A stretch of DNA of 64,000 bases from Brevibacillus brevis (GCF_900637055.1 NZ_LR134338.1:2490001-2554000), one strand, 5' to 3'. Shown: positions 28,816-38,343, numbered from the stretch's first letter. The notes: generated by a model not told the origin, from the sequence alone. Numbers and translations are program-made.

Positions 28816-30162
28816 ATGACAGAGAAGGTAGGCACGCGTGAAAAAGTAGCGATTGTTACGCTGGGCTGTGAAAAGAATCTCGTTGATTCGGACATGATGG
28901 CCCATCTGATAGATGAAAAAGGTTATGAACTGGTTGATAACCCGGAAGAAGCAACTGTGGTCATCGTCAATACCTGTGGTTTCATCGATGCAGCCAAGGA
29001 AGAATCCGTCAATAAGATTCTGGAAATGGGTGAATTGAAGGAATCCGGCAAACTGAAATCGCTTGTGGTGGCAGGCTGTCTCACACAACGTTACAAAGAG
29101 GATATCTTGAATGAGATTCCTGAGGTGGACGGCATTGTCGGAACAGGCGATTTTATGTCGATTACAGGTATTATCGAAGAATCTCTAGAGGGCAAGCGAC
29201 CGATTTTTGTAGGAAATCCCATTTTTACGTACGAAGATGTAGTGAAGCGGAAAGTAAAGGAAGGCACGTACTCCGCATATATTAAAATTGCCGAGGGCTG
29301 CGACAACGCCTGTACGTTTTGCTCGATTCCTTTAATGCGTGGGGGATTCCGCAGTCGTACAATCGAATCCATCGTGGAAGAAGCGCGTCATTTGGCTGCG
29401 CAAGGTATCGTAGAAGTAAGTCTGATCGCACAAGATTCTACGAACTACGGAACGGATATTTACGATGGAAAACTGATGCTTCCTGAACTTTTAAACCGTC
29501 TGGCAGAAGTCGAGGGCATCGAGTGGATTCGTCTTCACTATGCATACCCTGGATTTTTCACGGATGAATTGATCCACACCTTTGCTACCAATCCAAAAGT
29601 GTGCAAATACGTAGATATGCCTTTGCAGCACTCGGAAGACCATATTCTCAAAAGAATGCGTCGCCCTGGAAGACAGACGGACATTCGTGCGTTGGTAGCC
29701 AAAATTCGCGCGCAGGTTCCAGATGTGGCTCTGCGTACCTCTTTGATCGTAGGGTTCCCAGGGGAAACAGAGGAAGACTTCGAGCGCCTGAGCGAGTTTG
29801 TGAAGGATATCCGTTTTGATCGACTGGGTGTGTTTACTTACTCCAACGAGGATGACACTCCAGCTTCCCGTCTGCCGGACCACGTAGACGAAGAGGTTAA
29901 GGAAAAACGTGCGAACATGCTGATGGAAATTCAGCGTGAAGTAGCCGGAGATCGCAACGGACGCTTTGTTGGTCAAGTCTTGGATGTTTTGATTGAACGT
30001 TATGAAGGACGTAACGATATTTATGTAGGTCGAACACAGTATGACGCTCCGGAAATCGATGGTGAAGTATTCGTCACTGGTTTTAAAGGCGAACTGGGCA
30101 CCATCGTAAAAGTAAAAATTACACACTCCTATGAATACGATTTAGCCGGGGAGGTAGTCTAG
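28816..30162 (+). CDS. rimO: Ribosomal protein S12 methylthiotransferase RimO
   Basis: Radical-SAM enzyme that adds a methylthio group to an aspartate of ribosomal protein S12. 448 residues: N-terminal MTTase domain with three cysteines for one iron-sulfur cluster (TLGCEKNLVDS, NTCGF, AGCLTQRY), the radical-SAM CxxxCxxC motif CDNACTFC, and a C-terminal TRAM domain (about 375-445). RimO rather than MiaB is indicated by LGCEKNLVDSD and by the separate MiaB at 51.5 kb. ATG follows GGAGGAAAAAAG. The next gene starts immediately after its stop. Confidence 0.95.
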   Translation: MTEKVGTREKVAIVTLGCEKNLVDSDMMAHLIDEKGYELVDNPEEATVVIVNTCGFIDAAKEESVNKILEMGELKESGKLKSLVVAGCLTQRYKEDILNEIPEVDGIVGTGDFMSITGIIEESLEGKRPIFVGNPIFTYEDVVKRKVKEGTYSAYIKIAEGCDNACTFCSIPLMRGGFRSRTIESIVEEARHLAAQGIVEVSLIAQDSTNYGTDIYDGKLMLPELLNRLAEVEGIEWIRLHYAYPGFFTDELIHTFATNPKVCKYVDMPLQHSEDHILKRMRRPGRQTDIRALVAKIRAQVPDVALRTSLIVGFPGETEEDFERLSEFVKDIRFDRLGVFTYSNEDDTPASRLPDHVDEEVKEKRANMLMEIQREVAGDRNGRFVGQVLDVLIERYEGRNDIYVGRTQYDAPEIDGEVFVTGFKGELGTIVKVKITHSYEYDLAGEVV

Positions 30163-30738
30163 GTGAATCTCGCCAACCGCATCACACTCGCCAGGATCTT
30201 TCTGGTGCCGGTAGTTATGTTTTTTATGCTGGTGCGTTACAACATCGGGACATTTTCGATTGGCAGCCTGACGATGACGTATAACGAGCTGATTGCGGCT
30301 TTGGTATTTATCCTAGCAGCCAGTACGGACGGACTCGACGGTTATATTGCACGGAAAAATAAAATCGTGACGAACTTGGGGAAGTTTCTGGACCCGCTTG
30401 CTGATAAGCTGTTGATTTCTGCAGCACTCATTTCACTCGTAGAGATGCAGCGTCTGGAAGCGTGGATTGCGATTGTCATTATCAGCCGGGAGTTTGCGGT
30501 GACGGGTTTACGGCTAGTTGCTGCGGCAGAAGGACAGGTAATTGCTGCGAGTGCATTGGGTAAACTGAAAACATGGGTGCAGATCGTAGCGATTACGGCT
30601 GTCATGATTCGCAACTTCCCATTTGAGTTCTTCGGTATTCCGTTCGACGAAGTAGCTACTTGGGCGATGGTGATCATCACGATTTACTCCGGGTACGACT
30701 ACTTTGCGAAAAATCGTAACGTGATCCAATACTCGTAA
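30163..30738 (+). CDS. pgsA: CDP-diacylglycerol--glycerol-3-phosphate 3-phosphatidyltransferase
   Basis: Makes phosphatidylglycerol phosphate in the membrane, the committed step for phosphatidylglycerol. 191 residues with several membrane helices and the CDP-alcohol phosphotransferase signature DGLDGYIAR...GKFLDPLAD (about 52-78). Its GTG follows the rimO TAG without a gap, behind GGGGAGG. Confidence 0.96.
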   Translation: MNLANRITLARIFLVPVVMFFMLVRYNIGTFSIGSLTMTYNELIAALVFILAASTDGLDGYIARKNKIVTNLGKFLDPLADKLLISAALISLVEMQRLEAWIAIVIISREFAVTGLRLVAAAEGQVIAASALGKLKTWVQIVAITAVMIRNFPFEFFGIPFDEVATWAMVIITIYSGYDYFAKNRNVIQYS

Positions 30739-30760
30739 TGCGGGTATTGGTCTCTTTTTT
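30726..30760 (+). terminator. Terminator of rimO-pgsA
   Basis: CCAATACTCG and CGGGTATTGG pair fully (one G-U) and overlap the pgsA stop; TCTCTTTTTT follows. Confidence 0.9.
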
Positions 30761-30775
30761 CACAAGACTCTTCTC

Positions 30776-30808
30776 TTGAGCGTTTCCAAGTGATAAACTA
30801 TTAGTTTA
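30776..30808 (+). promoter_or_regulatory. Candidate cinA promoter with overlapping palindrome
   Basis: TTGAGC, 17 bp, TATTAG. The perfect inverted repeat TAAACTATTAGTTTA (30794-30808) overlaps the -10 and could be an operator. Confidence 0.4.
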
Positions 30809-30836
30809 GAGGCTTTTCTACTCTCAAAGAGAATGG

Positions 30837-32090
30837 ATGAGGAAGATGAGAGCGGAGATTATCGCGGTAGGTACCGAGCTTTTGTTAGGCCAGATCGCTA
30901 ACACCAACGCACAGTTTCTTTCTCAGAAGCTGGCGGAAATTGGCGTGGGAGTATACTTTCATACGGTTGTGGGAGACAACACGGAGCGATTGCTACAAGT
31001 GATTCGATTGGCATCAGGACGATCTGATCTCGTCATTTTCACGGGTGGGTTAGGGCCGACTCAAGATGATTTGACGAAAGAAACCGTGGCGGGGCATGTA
31101 GGCATTGGATTGGAAACGAATCCAGAAGCCATGGAGAGAATTGAGAAATTCTTTTCGCAACGTGGGATTGTCATGACGGAGAACAATCGTAAGCAGGCGC
31201 TGGTGCTTTCTGGCAGCCATGTATTCTCCAACGATTTCGGGATGGCGCCGGGGATGGCGATCCGTCATGACAGTAGTACGTTCGTGCTGTTGCCTGGACC
31301 ACCAAGCGAGTTGTATCCAATGGTGGAGAATTACGTGATGCCTTACGTAACCGATTTGCTCCCCGAAAAACAAGTGTTTCATTCTCATTTACTCCGGTTC
31401 TACGGAATAGGCGAATCCGCTTTGGAGGAACAACTGCTCGATCTGATCGAAAAGCAGGACAATCCAACGATCGCGCCATACGCCAAAGAATTCGAAGTAA
31501 CGCTTCGGATTACGGCAAGATCTGCTACAGTCGAAGAAGGGGAAGCCCTGATCTTGCCTGTAGAAAAAGAAATTCTCAGCCGTGTTGGCCAGTATATGTA
31601 CGGGATGGGCGAGAGCTCGTCGCTGCATGATGTCCTGGTTTCTGAGCTGAAAAAGAGAAATGAAACAATTGCTTGTGCAGAAAGCTGCACAGGAGGAGCA
31701 ATTGCCTCGTTGATTACCTCTGTGCCGGGAAGCTCGCAAGTGTTTCGTGGCGGGGTAGTCTGCTACACCAATGAAGTGAAAAATCAGCTGCTCGAAGTAC
31801 CTGATTCCATTTTGCAAACAGATGGGGCAGTCAGTGAGAAAACAGCTCAATTGCTGGCTGAACATGTACGAGAAAAGCTGGGAGCTACTTACGGGATTTC
31901 TGTTACGGGAGTGGCTGGACCCGATCCTTCCGAGGGCAAGCCTGTTGGCATTGTATATGTAGGGATCGCGGCAGAAGGAATGCCCACAGTTGTAAAAGAG
32001 CTGCGCCTTGCCGGAAGAAGGCATGCAATCGTTGGGCGTGCCGCTAAATACGCGTTGTTTTATGCGCTGCAAATGCAAAAAGAAAGGTGA
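30837..32090 (+). CDS. cinA: CinA-like protein (competence/damage-inducible, NMN deamidase-type)
   Basis: 417 residues: N-terminal MoCF-type domain (AEIIAVGTELLLGQIANTNA; FTGGLGPTQDDLT, about 1-170) and C-terminal CinA domain with IACAESCTGGAIASLI and SVTGVAGPDPSEG (about 255-415), the NMN/ADP-ribose pyrophosphatase-deamidase pair. Either ATG 30837 or ATG 30846 could be the start; the family usually begins M-x-AEIIAVGTE, which fits 30846, while the site GAGGA would be too close to it. Neighbours: a helicase and recA, the classic cinA-recA linkage. Confidence 0.93.
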   Translation: MRKMRAEIIAVGTELLLGQIANTNAQFLSQKLAEIGVGVYFHTVVGDNTERLLQVIRLASGRSDLVIFTGGLGPTQDDLTKETVAGHVGIGLETNPEAMERIEKFFSQRGIVMTENNRKQALVLSGSHVFSNDFGMAPGMAIRHDSSTFVLLPGPPSELYPMVENYVMPYVTDLLPEKQVFHSHLLRFYGIGESALEEQLLDLIEKQDNPTIAPYAKEFEVTLRITARSATVEEGEALILPVEKEILSRVGQYMYGMGESSSLHDVLVSELKKRNETIACAESCTGGAIASLITSVPGSSQVFRGGVVCYTNEVKNQLLEVPDSILQTDGAVSEKTAQLLAEHVREKLGATYGISVTGVAGPDPSEGKPVGIVYVGIAAEGMPTVVKELRLAGRRHAIVGRAAKYALFYALQMQKER

Positions 32091-32098
32091 TTTTTTTC

Positions 32099-33688
32099 AT
32101 GACGATTTTTTCCGATTTTCCTTTACATAAATCTATTCTGCAAGCGATTCACGATATGGGCTTCGAGGAGCCATCACCGATTCAGGCAGCATGCATTCCA
32201 AAAGTACTGGATGGCGGAGACCTGATTGGTCAAGCACAGACAGGTACTGGTAAGACTGCTGCATTCGGGATTCCACTTGTAGAAAAGATTACGCCTGCCA
32301 ATCGTGTACAAGCGATCGTGCTGACCCCAACTCGTGAGCTGGCTATCCAGGTTGCGGGAGAGCTCTTGCGCATCTCCAAATACAACAAAGTTCGTACGCT
32401 GCCAATCTATGGCGGACAATCGATCGGACATCAAATTCGTGCGCTGCGCCAAGGTGTACAAATCGTTGTAGGTACTCCTGGCCGTGTCATGGACCACTTG
32501 CGCCGCAAAACATTGAAGCTGGATCACGTACATACACTCGTTTTGGATGAAGCGGATGAAATGCTGGACATGGGCTTCATCGAAGATATCGAGACGATCA
32601 TCACACATATGCCGGAAGAGCGTCAAACCTTGCTGTTCTCCGCGACAATGCCGCCAGAAATCAAGCGTTTGGCTACCCGTTACATGAAACAGCCGCAAAC
32701 GATTGCAGTTAGCCGTGAAGAAGTAACGGCGCCATTGATCGAACAGGTATACTACAAAGTGTTTGACCGCAATAAAGTGGAGAGCCTTTGCCGCATCTTG
32801 GACAGTGAGGATGTTGAGTTGGGAATCATTTTCTGCCGGACCAAGCGCGGTGTAGATGAGTTGTCCGAAGTGCTGCAATCCCGCGGATACCTTGCGGACG
32901 GCTTGCATGGCGACTTGTCACAGGCACAACGTGACAAGGTCATGAATGCGTTCCGTGAGGGCTCGATTGAATTCCTGATCGCGACAGATGTAGCAGCACG
33001 CGGTATCGACGTAGGAAACGTCTCTCACGTAATCAACTACGATATTCCACAAGACTCTGAGAGCTACGTTCACCGTATTGGCCGTACTGGTCGCGCAGGT
33101 CGCAAAGGAATTGCGATGACGTTGGTTACGCCTCGTGAAGTAAGACAAATGATGTTTATCCAAAAGCAGACAAAAGCACAAGTACTCTCTCGCAATGTTC
33201 CTTCCCTGGAGGAAGTGGCTGAGCGCAAACAAGAACAATTGCGTGAACAGTTGACTAGCCTTTTGGAAAGCGATGCAATCGCGGATATGTACCAAAAAGT
33301 AGCGGATTCTCTCGTTGGTCAATACCCGGCTGAAAAAGTAGCAGCTGCTGCATTGCACCTGGCATTCCATACCGAAGCGGGACAAGGGCAGGAAGCAGAA
33401 GCGTACAACTTTGGTGAAACGGGTGCAGCAAAAGGCATGGTTCGCTTCTTCCTGAACGTTGGCCGCAATGCGAACATGAAGCCACAGGATCTGGTACGAG
33501 AGATCTCTGAATCTGTTGGTATCCCAGGAAAATCAGTAGGTCGCATCGACATTTTTGAGAACTTCACGTTTGTTGAGGTTCCAGAAGAGGTAGCGGCATT
33601 CGTATATGAGTCACTGCGTCAAACGCGTATCAACGGAAAACGAATCAATCTGGAGCCAGCAAAGCCTCGTGGAGCGAAACGTTCCTAA
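32099..33688 (+). CDS. DEAD-box ATP-dependent RNA helicase with DbpA-type RNA-binding domain
   Basis: 529 residues with every DEAD-box motif: Q motif (FSDFPLHKSIL...EEPSPIQ), AQTGTGKTAA, PTRELAIQ, TPGRVMDH, VLDEADEML, SATMP, ARGIDV and HRIGRTGRAGR. After the helicase core and a charged linker, residues about 440-515 form a DbpA-like RNA-binding domain (RFFLNVGRNANMKPQDLV), followed by a basic tail. Layout resembles DeaD/CsdA-type or YxiN proteins of ribosome assembly and cold adaptation. ATG at 32099 has AGAAAGGTGA eight bases upstream. Location between cinA and recA is not the B. subtilis arrangement. Confidence 0.93.
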   Translation: MTIFSDFPLHKSILQAIHDMGFEEPSPIQAACIPKVLDGGDLIGQAQTGTGKTAAFGIPLVEKITPANRVQAIVLTPTRELAIQVAGELLRISKYNKVRTLPIYGGQSIGHQIRALRQGVQIVVGTPGRVMDHLRRKTLKLDHVHTLVLDEADEMLDMGFIEDIETIITHMPEERQTLLFSATMPPEIKRLATRYMKQPQTIAVSREEVTAPLIEQVYYKVFDRNKVESLCRILDSEDVELGIIFCRTKRGVDELSEVLQSRGYLADGLHGDLSQAQRDKVMNAFREGSIEFLIATDVAARGIDVGNVSHVINYDIPQDSESYVHRIGRTGRAGRKGIAMTLVTPREVRQMMFIQKQTKAQVLSRNVPSLEEVAERKQEQLREQLTSLLESDAIADMYQKVADSLVGQYPAEKVAAAALHLAFHTEAGQGQEAEAYNFGETGAAKGMVRFFLNVGRNANMKPQDLVREISESVGIPGKSVGRIDIFENFTFVEVPEEVAAFVYESLRQTRINGKRINLEPAKPRGAKRS

Positions 33689-33712
33689 TTAGCGAGCATT
33701 ACAAAGCAGTCA

Positions 33713-33748
33713 TTTCACTGGGAATAACCAGGAAATGGCTGCTTTTTT
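33713..33748 (+). terminator. Terminator of the helicase gene
   Basis: AGCAGTCATTTC and GGAAATGGCTGCT pair with one mismatch, then TTTTT. Confidence 0.88.
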
Positions 33749-33754
33749 ACAATG

Positions 33755-33768
33755 CGAATATTTGTTCG
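33755..33768 (+). promoter_or_regulatory. LexA (SOS) box upstream of recA
   Basis: CGAATATTTGTTCG closely matches the Gram-positive SOS box CGAACRNRYGTTCG (outer arms CGAA and TTCG intact). It lies ten bases before the recA -35 element. Confidence 0.8.
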
Positions 33769-33778
33769 TAAAAAATAC

Positions 33779-33808
33779 TTGGCAAACACTTCTGTCTCGA
33801 GGTATGAT
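33779..33808 (+). promoter_or_regulatory. Candidate recA promoter
   Basis: TTGGCA, 18 bp, TATGAT, about 46 bases upstream of the recA start and just downstream of the SOS box. Confidence 0.6.
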
Positions 33809-33854
33809 GAAGACAAGCAAAACAGATGCGAAAAATTGAAAGGGTGTGTACCAT

Positions 33855-34913
33855 TTGTCAGATCGTCGCGCAGCTTTGGAGAGTGCATTGCGTCAGATAG
33901 AAAAGCAATTCGGTAAAGGTTCCATTATGAAATTGGGGGAAGTATCCAACGTTCAGATTTCTACCGTATCGAGTGGAGCGCTTGCTCTTGATATCGCACT
34001 AGGTGTGGGCGGATTCCCACGTGGACGGATTATTGAGATTTACGGACCAGAGTCTTCTGGTAAAACAACAGTAGCACTTCATGCGATCGCAGAGGTGCAA
34101 AGACAAGGCGGACAGGCTGCGTTTATCGATGCTGAGCATGCTTTGGATCCGGTTTACGCTGCGAAGCTGGGTGTGAACATCGACGAATTGCTGTTGTCCC
34201 AACCAGACACTGGAGAGCAAGCTTTGGAGATCGCGGAAGCACTGGTTCGTTCTGGTGCGGTAGATATTATCGTAGTCGACTCCGTTGCGGCACTCGTGCC
34301 AAAAGCAGAGATCGAAGGCGAGATGGGAGATTCCCACGTAGGTTTGCAAGCACGCTTGATGTCCCAAGCACTCCGCAAGCTGTCCGGTGCCATCAACAAG
34401 TCCAAAACGATTGCGATCTTCATCAACCAGCTTCGTGAAAAAGTGGGAGTTATGTTCGGGAACCCGGAAACAACTCCAGGTGGACGCGCTTTGAAGTTCT
34501 ACGCGAGTGTTCGTTTGGATGTTCGTAAAGCAGAATCTATCAAAGTCGGCAACGACATTTTGGGTAGCAAGACGAAGATCAAAGTTGTCAAAAATAAAGT
34601 GGCTCCACCATTTAAGGTTGCAGAAGTGGACATCATGTACGGTGAAGGTATTTCCAGAGAAGGTAGCATCCTCGACATCGGTTCTGAGATTGATGTCGTT
34701 CAAAAGAGTGGTGCTTGGTATTCCTTCAACGAAGAGCGTCTCGGCCAAGGTAGAGAAAATTCGAAGGTCTTCCTGAAGGAAAATCCGCACATTGCATCTC
34801 AGATTGAAACAAAGGTGCGCGAATACTTCAGCCTGAACCCTGGCTCTGTTCCAGAAACTGAGCCGGTAAACGACCCAGAGCAAGATGAAGAGCCAACATT
34901 TGATCTGGATTAA
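33855..34913 (+). CDS. recA: Recombinase RecA
   Basis: Strand-exchange protein and LexA co-protease. 352 residues: N-terminal helix ([19 protein letters not shown]), Walker [10 protein letters not shown] (about 64-72), Walker [18 protein letters not shown]-binding loop segment [20 protein letters not shown] and an acidic C-terminal tail ([14 protein letters not shown]). The TTG at 33855 is chosen because the family begins MSDR and GAAAGGG ends about ten bases upstream; an in-frame GTG three codons earlier is possible. Controlled by an SOS box; recX follows. Confidence 0.97.
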   Translation: MSDRRAALESALRQIEKQFGKGSIMKLGEVSNVQISTVSSGALALDIALGVGGFPRGRIIEIYGPESSGKTTVALHAIAEVQRQGGQAAFIDAEHALDPVYAAKLGVNIDELLLSQPDTGEQALEIAEALVRSGAVDIIVVDSVAALVPKAEIEGEMGDSHVGLQARLMSQALRKLSGAINKSKTIAIFINQLREKVGVMFGNPETTPGGRALKFYASVRLDVRKAESIKVGNDILGSKTKIKVVKNKVAPPFKVAEVDIMYGEGISREGSILDIGSEIDVVQKSGAWYSFNEERLGQGRENSKVFLKENPHIASQIETKVREYFSLNPGSVPETEPVNDPEQDEEPTFDLD

Positions 34914-34926
34914 TGAAGAGTAGAAG

Positions 34927-34958
34927 AGCAGCCTGTCGATGAGACAGGCTGTTATTTT
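34927..34958 (+). terminator. Terminator or attenuator between recA and recX
   Basis: AGCCTGTC-GATGA-GACAGGCT followed by GTTATTTT. The imperfect T-run would allow some read-through into recX. Confidence 0.8.
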
Positions 34959-34982
34959 AGCTTTGCGAAGGAGTGAATCAGC

Positions 34983-35624
34983 ATGAAGAGCGGCCTGATC
35001 ACTGCCGTTCATCGAGATATCAAACAAAAGCAACGCTACCATATCGATGTAGAAGGCGAGTATGCGATTACCGTACACGAAGACATACTGGTAAAGTACA
35101 ATCTATTTAAGGGAACAGAATTAGATGAAGCTTTTTGCCGGGAAGTCCTGGTAGCAGAAGAAAAGCATAAAGCGTATTTAGGTGCTTTGCGATACCTTGG
35201 AATACGCCCACGGACAAGCAGTCAGCTGCATTCTTATTTGGTAGAGAAGGGATTTTCTACGCAGATTGCCGAAGAGATATGCCAGCGCTGCAAGGATCAC
35301 GGCTACATCGATGATGAAGCATTTGCGAAGCAATGGGTAGACGAGCGATTGCGTTTGAAGCCGAGGAGTCCTTATATGCTGCGTATGGAGCTTACCCAGC
35401 GAGGAGTGGACAGAGCGATTGTAGAGGACGCAGTTCGTGGCGTGTCTAGGCAGGCTGAACTAGATGCTGCCCGCGCATTGATAGAGAAGAAGGCGCGACG
35501 CATAGAGGGTGCACCGAACCCCGATGAAGAACGCAAGCTGCTGTCCATGCTGATGCGCAAGGGATTCTCTCATGCGATCATTCAACAAATGCGTGAAGAA
35601 TTGCGTCATAGAAGCGATAGTTAG
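34983..35624 (+). CDS. recX: Regulatory protein RecX
   Basis: Modulates RecA filaments. The 213-residue protein is built of three-helix RecX repeats (ALRYLGIRPRTSSQLHSYLVEKGF; DHGYIDDEAFAKQWVDERLR; PYMLRMELTQRGVDRAIVEDAV), with an N-terminal beta extension. ATG follows GGAGTGAATC. It lies directly after recA, so read-through past the weak intercistronic terminator would keep its level low. Confidence 0.92.
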   Translation: MKSGLITAVHRDIKQKQRYHIDVEGEYAITVHEDILVKYNLFKGTELDEAFCREVLVAEEKHKAYLGALRYLGIRPRTSSQLHSYLVEKGFSTQIAEEICQRCKDHGYIDDEAFAKQWVDERLRLKPRSPYMLRMELTQRGVDRAIVEDAVRGVSRQAELDAARALIEKKARRIEGAPNPDEERKLLSMLMRKGFSHAIIQQMREELRHRSDS

Positions 35625-35646
35625 GGCCAACTCTATTTGCATGATC

Positions 35647-35676
35647 TTGACAATTCTTGTTCACAAATAATAAAAT
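35647..35676 (+). promoter_or_regulatory. Candidate promoter between recX and rny
   Basis: TTGACA, 18 bp, TAAAAT. It would start transcription near 35683, ahead of the hairpins and terminator described below. Confidence 0.55.
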
Positions 35677-35682
35677 AGGTTT

Positions 35683-35803
35683 GTATTTACTTGGTGTATC
35701 ATAACTTTTTGTGATTTGCTCACTCGTTGCCTATGGAACAACTGAAAAACCGTGCGAAAGCTGTACGGATTCAGCGGACCGAGTAAAATCGGTCTTGTTT
35801 TTT
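35683..35803 (+). ncRNA. Candidate short structured RNA or rny leader ending in an intrinsic terminator
   Basis: Downstream of a consensus-like promoter there are two small hairpins (GTTG...CAAC at 35726-35742 region and CCGT...ACGG near 35748-35766) and a perfect terminator GACCGA-GTAAAA-TCGGTC plus TTGTTTTTT (35777-35803). The roughly 120-base unit contains no open frame of note. It could be a small RNA or an attenuator/riboswitch for rny; it does not match a riboswitch class I can name. Confidence 0.4.
35777..35803 (+). terminator. Terminator upstream of rny
   Basis: GACCGA and TCGGTC with a six-base loop and T-run, 95 bases upstream of the rny start. Confidence 0.85.
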
Positions 35804-35897
35804 AGCCGAATGTTCAAATGTGAGAGCACTCCATGAAAAACAAATGCTTGGAAAGCGGGGAGATGTCTTACAATAAGGAGGTGAAACGAAAAAGCCT

Positions 35898-37439
35898 ATG
35901 GATCCTATAATTACTGTTGTCATTGTGCTCGTTGCCCTGCTGATCGGCTTGGGTGCTGGCTACTTCACTCGTAAATCGATTGCGGAAGCGAAGATCTCCA
36001 GTGCAGAAGAAGCTGCACGACAGATCGTGGAGGAAGCCAAACGGGACGCCGAGGCCGTTAAGAAGGAAAAGGTGCTGGAGGCGAAGGATGAAGTGTTCAA
36101 GCTTCGATCCGAAGCGGAAACCGAATTGCGTGAGAGACGCAATGAGATCCAGCGTCAGGAACGACGAATTCTACAAAAAGAAGAATCGTTGGACCGCAAG
36201 ATGGAACAGTTGGAGCGCAAAGAAGAAGAATTGTCCGAGCGTGACCGTGCCATCGCAGAACTGCAAAGCAAGGTAGAGCACTTATATAAAGAACAAGTAT
36301 CAGAGCTAGAACGAATCTCCGGCTTGACGCAGGATGAGGCGAAGACGATCATTCTCACGGATGTGGAGAATACCGTCCGTCACGAAATGGCTGTGATGAT
36401 CAAGGAGATTGAGACTCAGGCCAAGGAAGAAGCGGACAAGCGTGCTCGTGAGATCATTACGACCTCCATTCAACGTTGTGCAGCAGACCATGTAGCAGAA
36501 ACAACCGTTTCCGTGGTTACGCTGCCAAATGATGAGATGAAGGGACGTATTATCGGACGCGAAGGACGTAACATTCGTGCCCTGGAGACGTTGACTGGTA
36601 TCGATCTGATTATTGACGATACTCCAGAAGCAGTCATCCTGTCTGGCTTCGACCCGATTCGTCGGGAAATCGCCAAGACAGCGTTGGATAAACTGGTCGC
36701 AGACGGTCGCATTCACCCAGCTCGCATCGAGGAAATGGTGGAAAAAGCGCGTCGCGAAGTAGACGAGCGAATCCGTGAATACGGTGAGCAAGCAACGTTT
36801 GAAACAGGCGTTCACGGCTTGCATCCAGATCTGATCAAGATTCTTGGACGCTTGCGTTATCGTACAAGCTACGGTCAAAACGTACTGAAGCACTCTATGG
36901 AAGTGGCACATCTCGCCGGTTTAATGGCGGCAGAACTGAAAGAAGATGTGAAGCTGGCCAAACGTGCAGGTTTGCTGCATGATATCGGAAAAGCGATTGA
37001 CCATGAAGTAGAAGGTTCACACGTTGAAATCGGTGTAGAACTGGCTAAGAAGTACAATGAGCATCACGTAGTAGTGAACAGTATTGCGTCTCATCACGGT
37101 GATACCGAACCAACTTCCGTCATTGCTATGCTCGTGGGAGCTGCTGACGCTCTGTCTGCTGCACGCCCAGGTGCACGCCGTGAGACATTGGAAACATATA
37201 TCAGACGTTTGGAGAAACTGGAAGAAATCTCTGAGTCGTTCGATGGCGTAGAAAAGTCTTATGCGATTCAAGCAGGACGCGAAATTCGCGTGATGGTTCA
37301 ACCTGATAAGATTGACGATGCGGAAGCTACCCGTCTGGCACGGGATATCACGAAACGAATTGAAAATGAACTTGACTACCCAGGTCATATTAAAGTAACG
37401 GTTATCCGTGAAACGCGGGCAGTTGAGTATGCAAAGTAA
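35898..37439 (+). CDS. rny: Ribonuclease Y
   Basis: Membrane-bound endoribonuclease that initiates mRNA decay. 513 residues: an N-terminal membrane helix ([20 protein letters not shown], 4-23), a long Glu/Arg/Lys coiled coil (about 30-200), a KH domain ([21 protein letters not shown], about 213-235) and an HD domain with the metal pair in [10 protein letters not shown]. The AGGAGG site is 16 bases from the ATG at 35898, longer than usual, but no better in-frame start is present. ymdB follows, the usual pair. Confidence 0.95.
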   Translation: MDPIITVVIVLVALLIGLGAGYFTRKSIAEAKISSAEEAARQIVEEAKRDAEAVKKEKVLEAKDEVFKLRSEAETELRERRNEIQRQERRILQKEESLDRKMEQLERKEEELSERDRAIAELQSKVEHLYKEQVSELERISGLTQDEAKTIILTDVENTVRHEMAVMIKEIETQAKEEADKRAREIITTSIQRCAADHVAETTVSVVTLPNDEMKGRIIGREGRNIRALETLTGIDLIIDDTPEAVILSGFDPIRREIAKTALDKLVADGRIHPARIEEMVEKARREVDERIREYGEQATFETGVHGLHPDLIKILGRLRYRTSYGQNVLKHSMEVAHLAGLMAAELKEDVKLAKRAGLLHDIGKAIDHEVEGSHVEIGVELAKKYNEHHVVVNSIASHHGDTEPTSVIAMLVGAADALSAARPGARRETLETYIRRLEKLEEISESFDGVEKSYAIQAGREIRVMVQPDKIDDAEATRLARDITKRIENELDYPGHIKVTVIRETRAVEYAK

Positions 37440-37467
37440 AGTGGCTGCGTGCCACTTTACTTTTTTT
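37438..37467 (+). terminator. Terminator of rny
   Basis: AAAGTGGC and GCCACTTT overlap the rny stop codon; a seven-T run follows. Confidence 0.9.
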
Positions 37468-37481
37468 GTAGCACACCAAAT

Positions 37482-37498
37482 ACTTGACGAAGTCAAGT
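37482..37498 (+). repeat. Perfect inverted repeat upstream of ymdB
   Basis: ACTTGAC-GAA-GTCAAGT: seven-base arms around three bases, 51 bases before the ymdB start. It could be an operator; no regulator can be named. Confidence 0.6.
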
Positions 37499-37548
37499 TT
37501 TCTAATGAGCAGAGGAATTGTGTATACTAGCAATGAGGTGATTTGGTA

Positions 37549-38343
37549 ATGAAGTTGTTATTCATTGGAGATATTATGGGCTCGCCTGGCAGAGAGATCG
37601 TGAAAACATATCTGCCGTTACTGAAGCGAAAATACAACCCTACCTTTATCGTAGCGAATGGAGAGAACGCTGCGCATGGTCGCGGGATTACAGAGAAAAT
37701 TACCAAGGAGCTTTTCGAGTGGGGCGTTCAAGCGATTACGCTCGGGAATCATACATGGGACCAAAGAGAAATTTTCGATTTTATTGATGATGAGCCGCGG
37801 ATGATAAGACCCGCGAACTTCCCAGAAGGGGCTCCTGGAAAAGGGATTACATATATCAAGCAACCTGAAGGGGAACTAGCCGTCATTAATTTGATGGGGC
37901 GTACGTTCTTGCCACCGCTCGACTGTCCGTTCCAAATGGCTGACAAGCTAGTAGAGCAAGCTCGAAAGCGTACGAAGCTCATTTTTGTAGACTTTCATGC
38001 CGAAGCCACATCGGAGAAGCAAGCAATGTCATGGTACCTCGATGGGAAGGTAACAGCGGTCGTGGGGACACATACCCATGTGCAAACAGCTGATGAACGT
38101 ATTTTGCCTCAAGGAACCGGATTTTTGTGTGATGTAGGAATGTGTGGCCCAAGTAACGGCATTTTGGGAATGGAACGCGAAGCTGTTATTAAGAAATTTT
38201 TGACGCAGCTCCCTGTTCGCTTTGAGGTAGCGCCAGATCCTGCGCAGTTGAATGCGGTGCTGATTACCATAGATAAAGCGACTGGGCATGCGAAAAAAAT
38301 GGAACGAATCAGAATTGACTCTGACCATCCGTTTATGGAATAA
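37549..38343 (+). CDS. ymdB: YmdB-like 2',3'-cyclic nucleotide phosphodiesterase
   Basis: 264 residues, the same length as B. subtilis YmdB, a metallophosphoesterase that influences motility, biofilm and colony development. Metal-binding segments are all present: FIGDIMGSPGRE, VANGENAAHGRG, TLGNHTWDQRE, VDFHAEATSEKQ and GTHTHVQTADE. ATG at 37549 has GAGGTG eight bases upstream; an in-frame TTG two codons earlier is less likely. A TATACT -10-like element lies at 37523-37528. The rny-ymdB-spoVS order is conserved. Confidence 0.94.
   Translation: MKLLFIGDIMGSPGREIVKTYLPLLKRKYNPTFIVANGENAAHGRGITEKITKELFEWGVQAITLGNHTWDQREIFDFIDDEPRMIRPANFPEGAPGKGITYIKQPEGELAVINLMGRTFLPPLDCPFQMADKLVEQARKRTKLIFVDFHAEATSEKQAMSWYLDGKVTAVVGTHTHVQTADERILPQGTGFLCDVGMCGPSNGILGMEREAVIKKFLTQLPVRFEVAPDPAQLNAVLITIDKATGHAKKMERIRIDSDHPFME

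Noticed and set aside
30794..30808. TAAACTATTAGTTTA considered as an SOS box for cinA
   Set aside because: It does not match CGAACRNRYGTTCG; listed only as a palindrome overlapping a candidate promoter.
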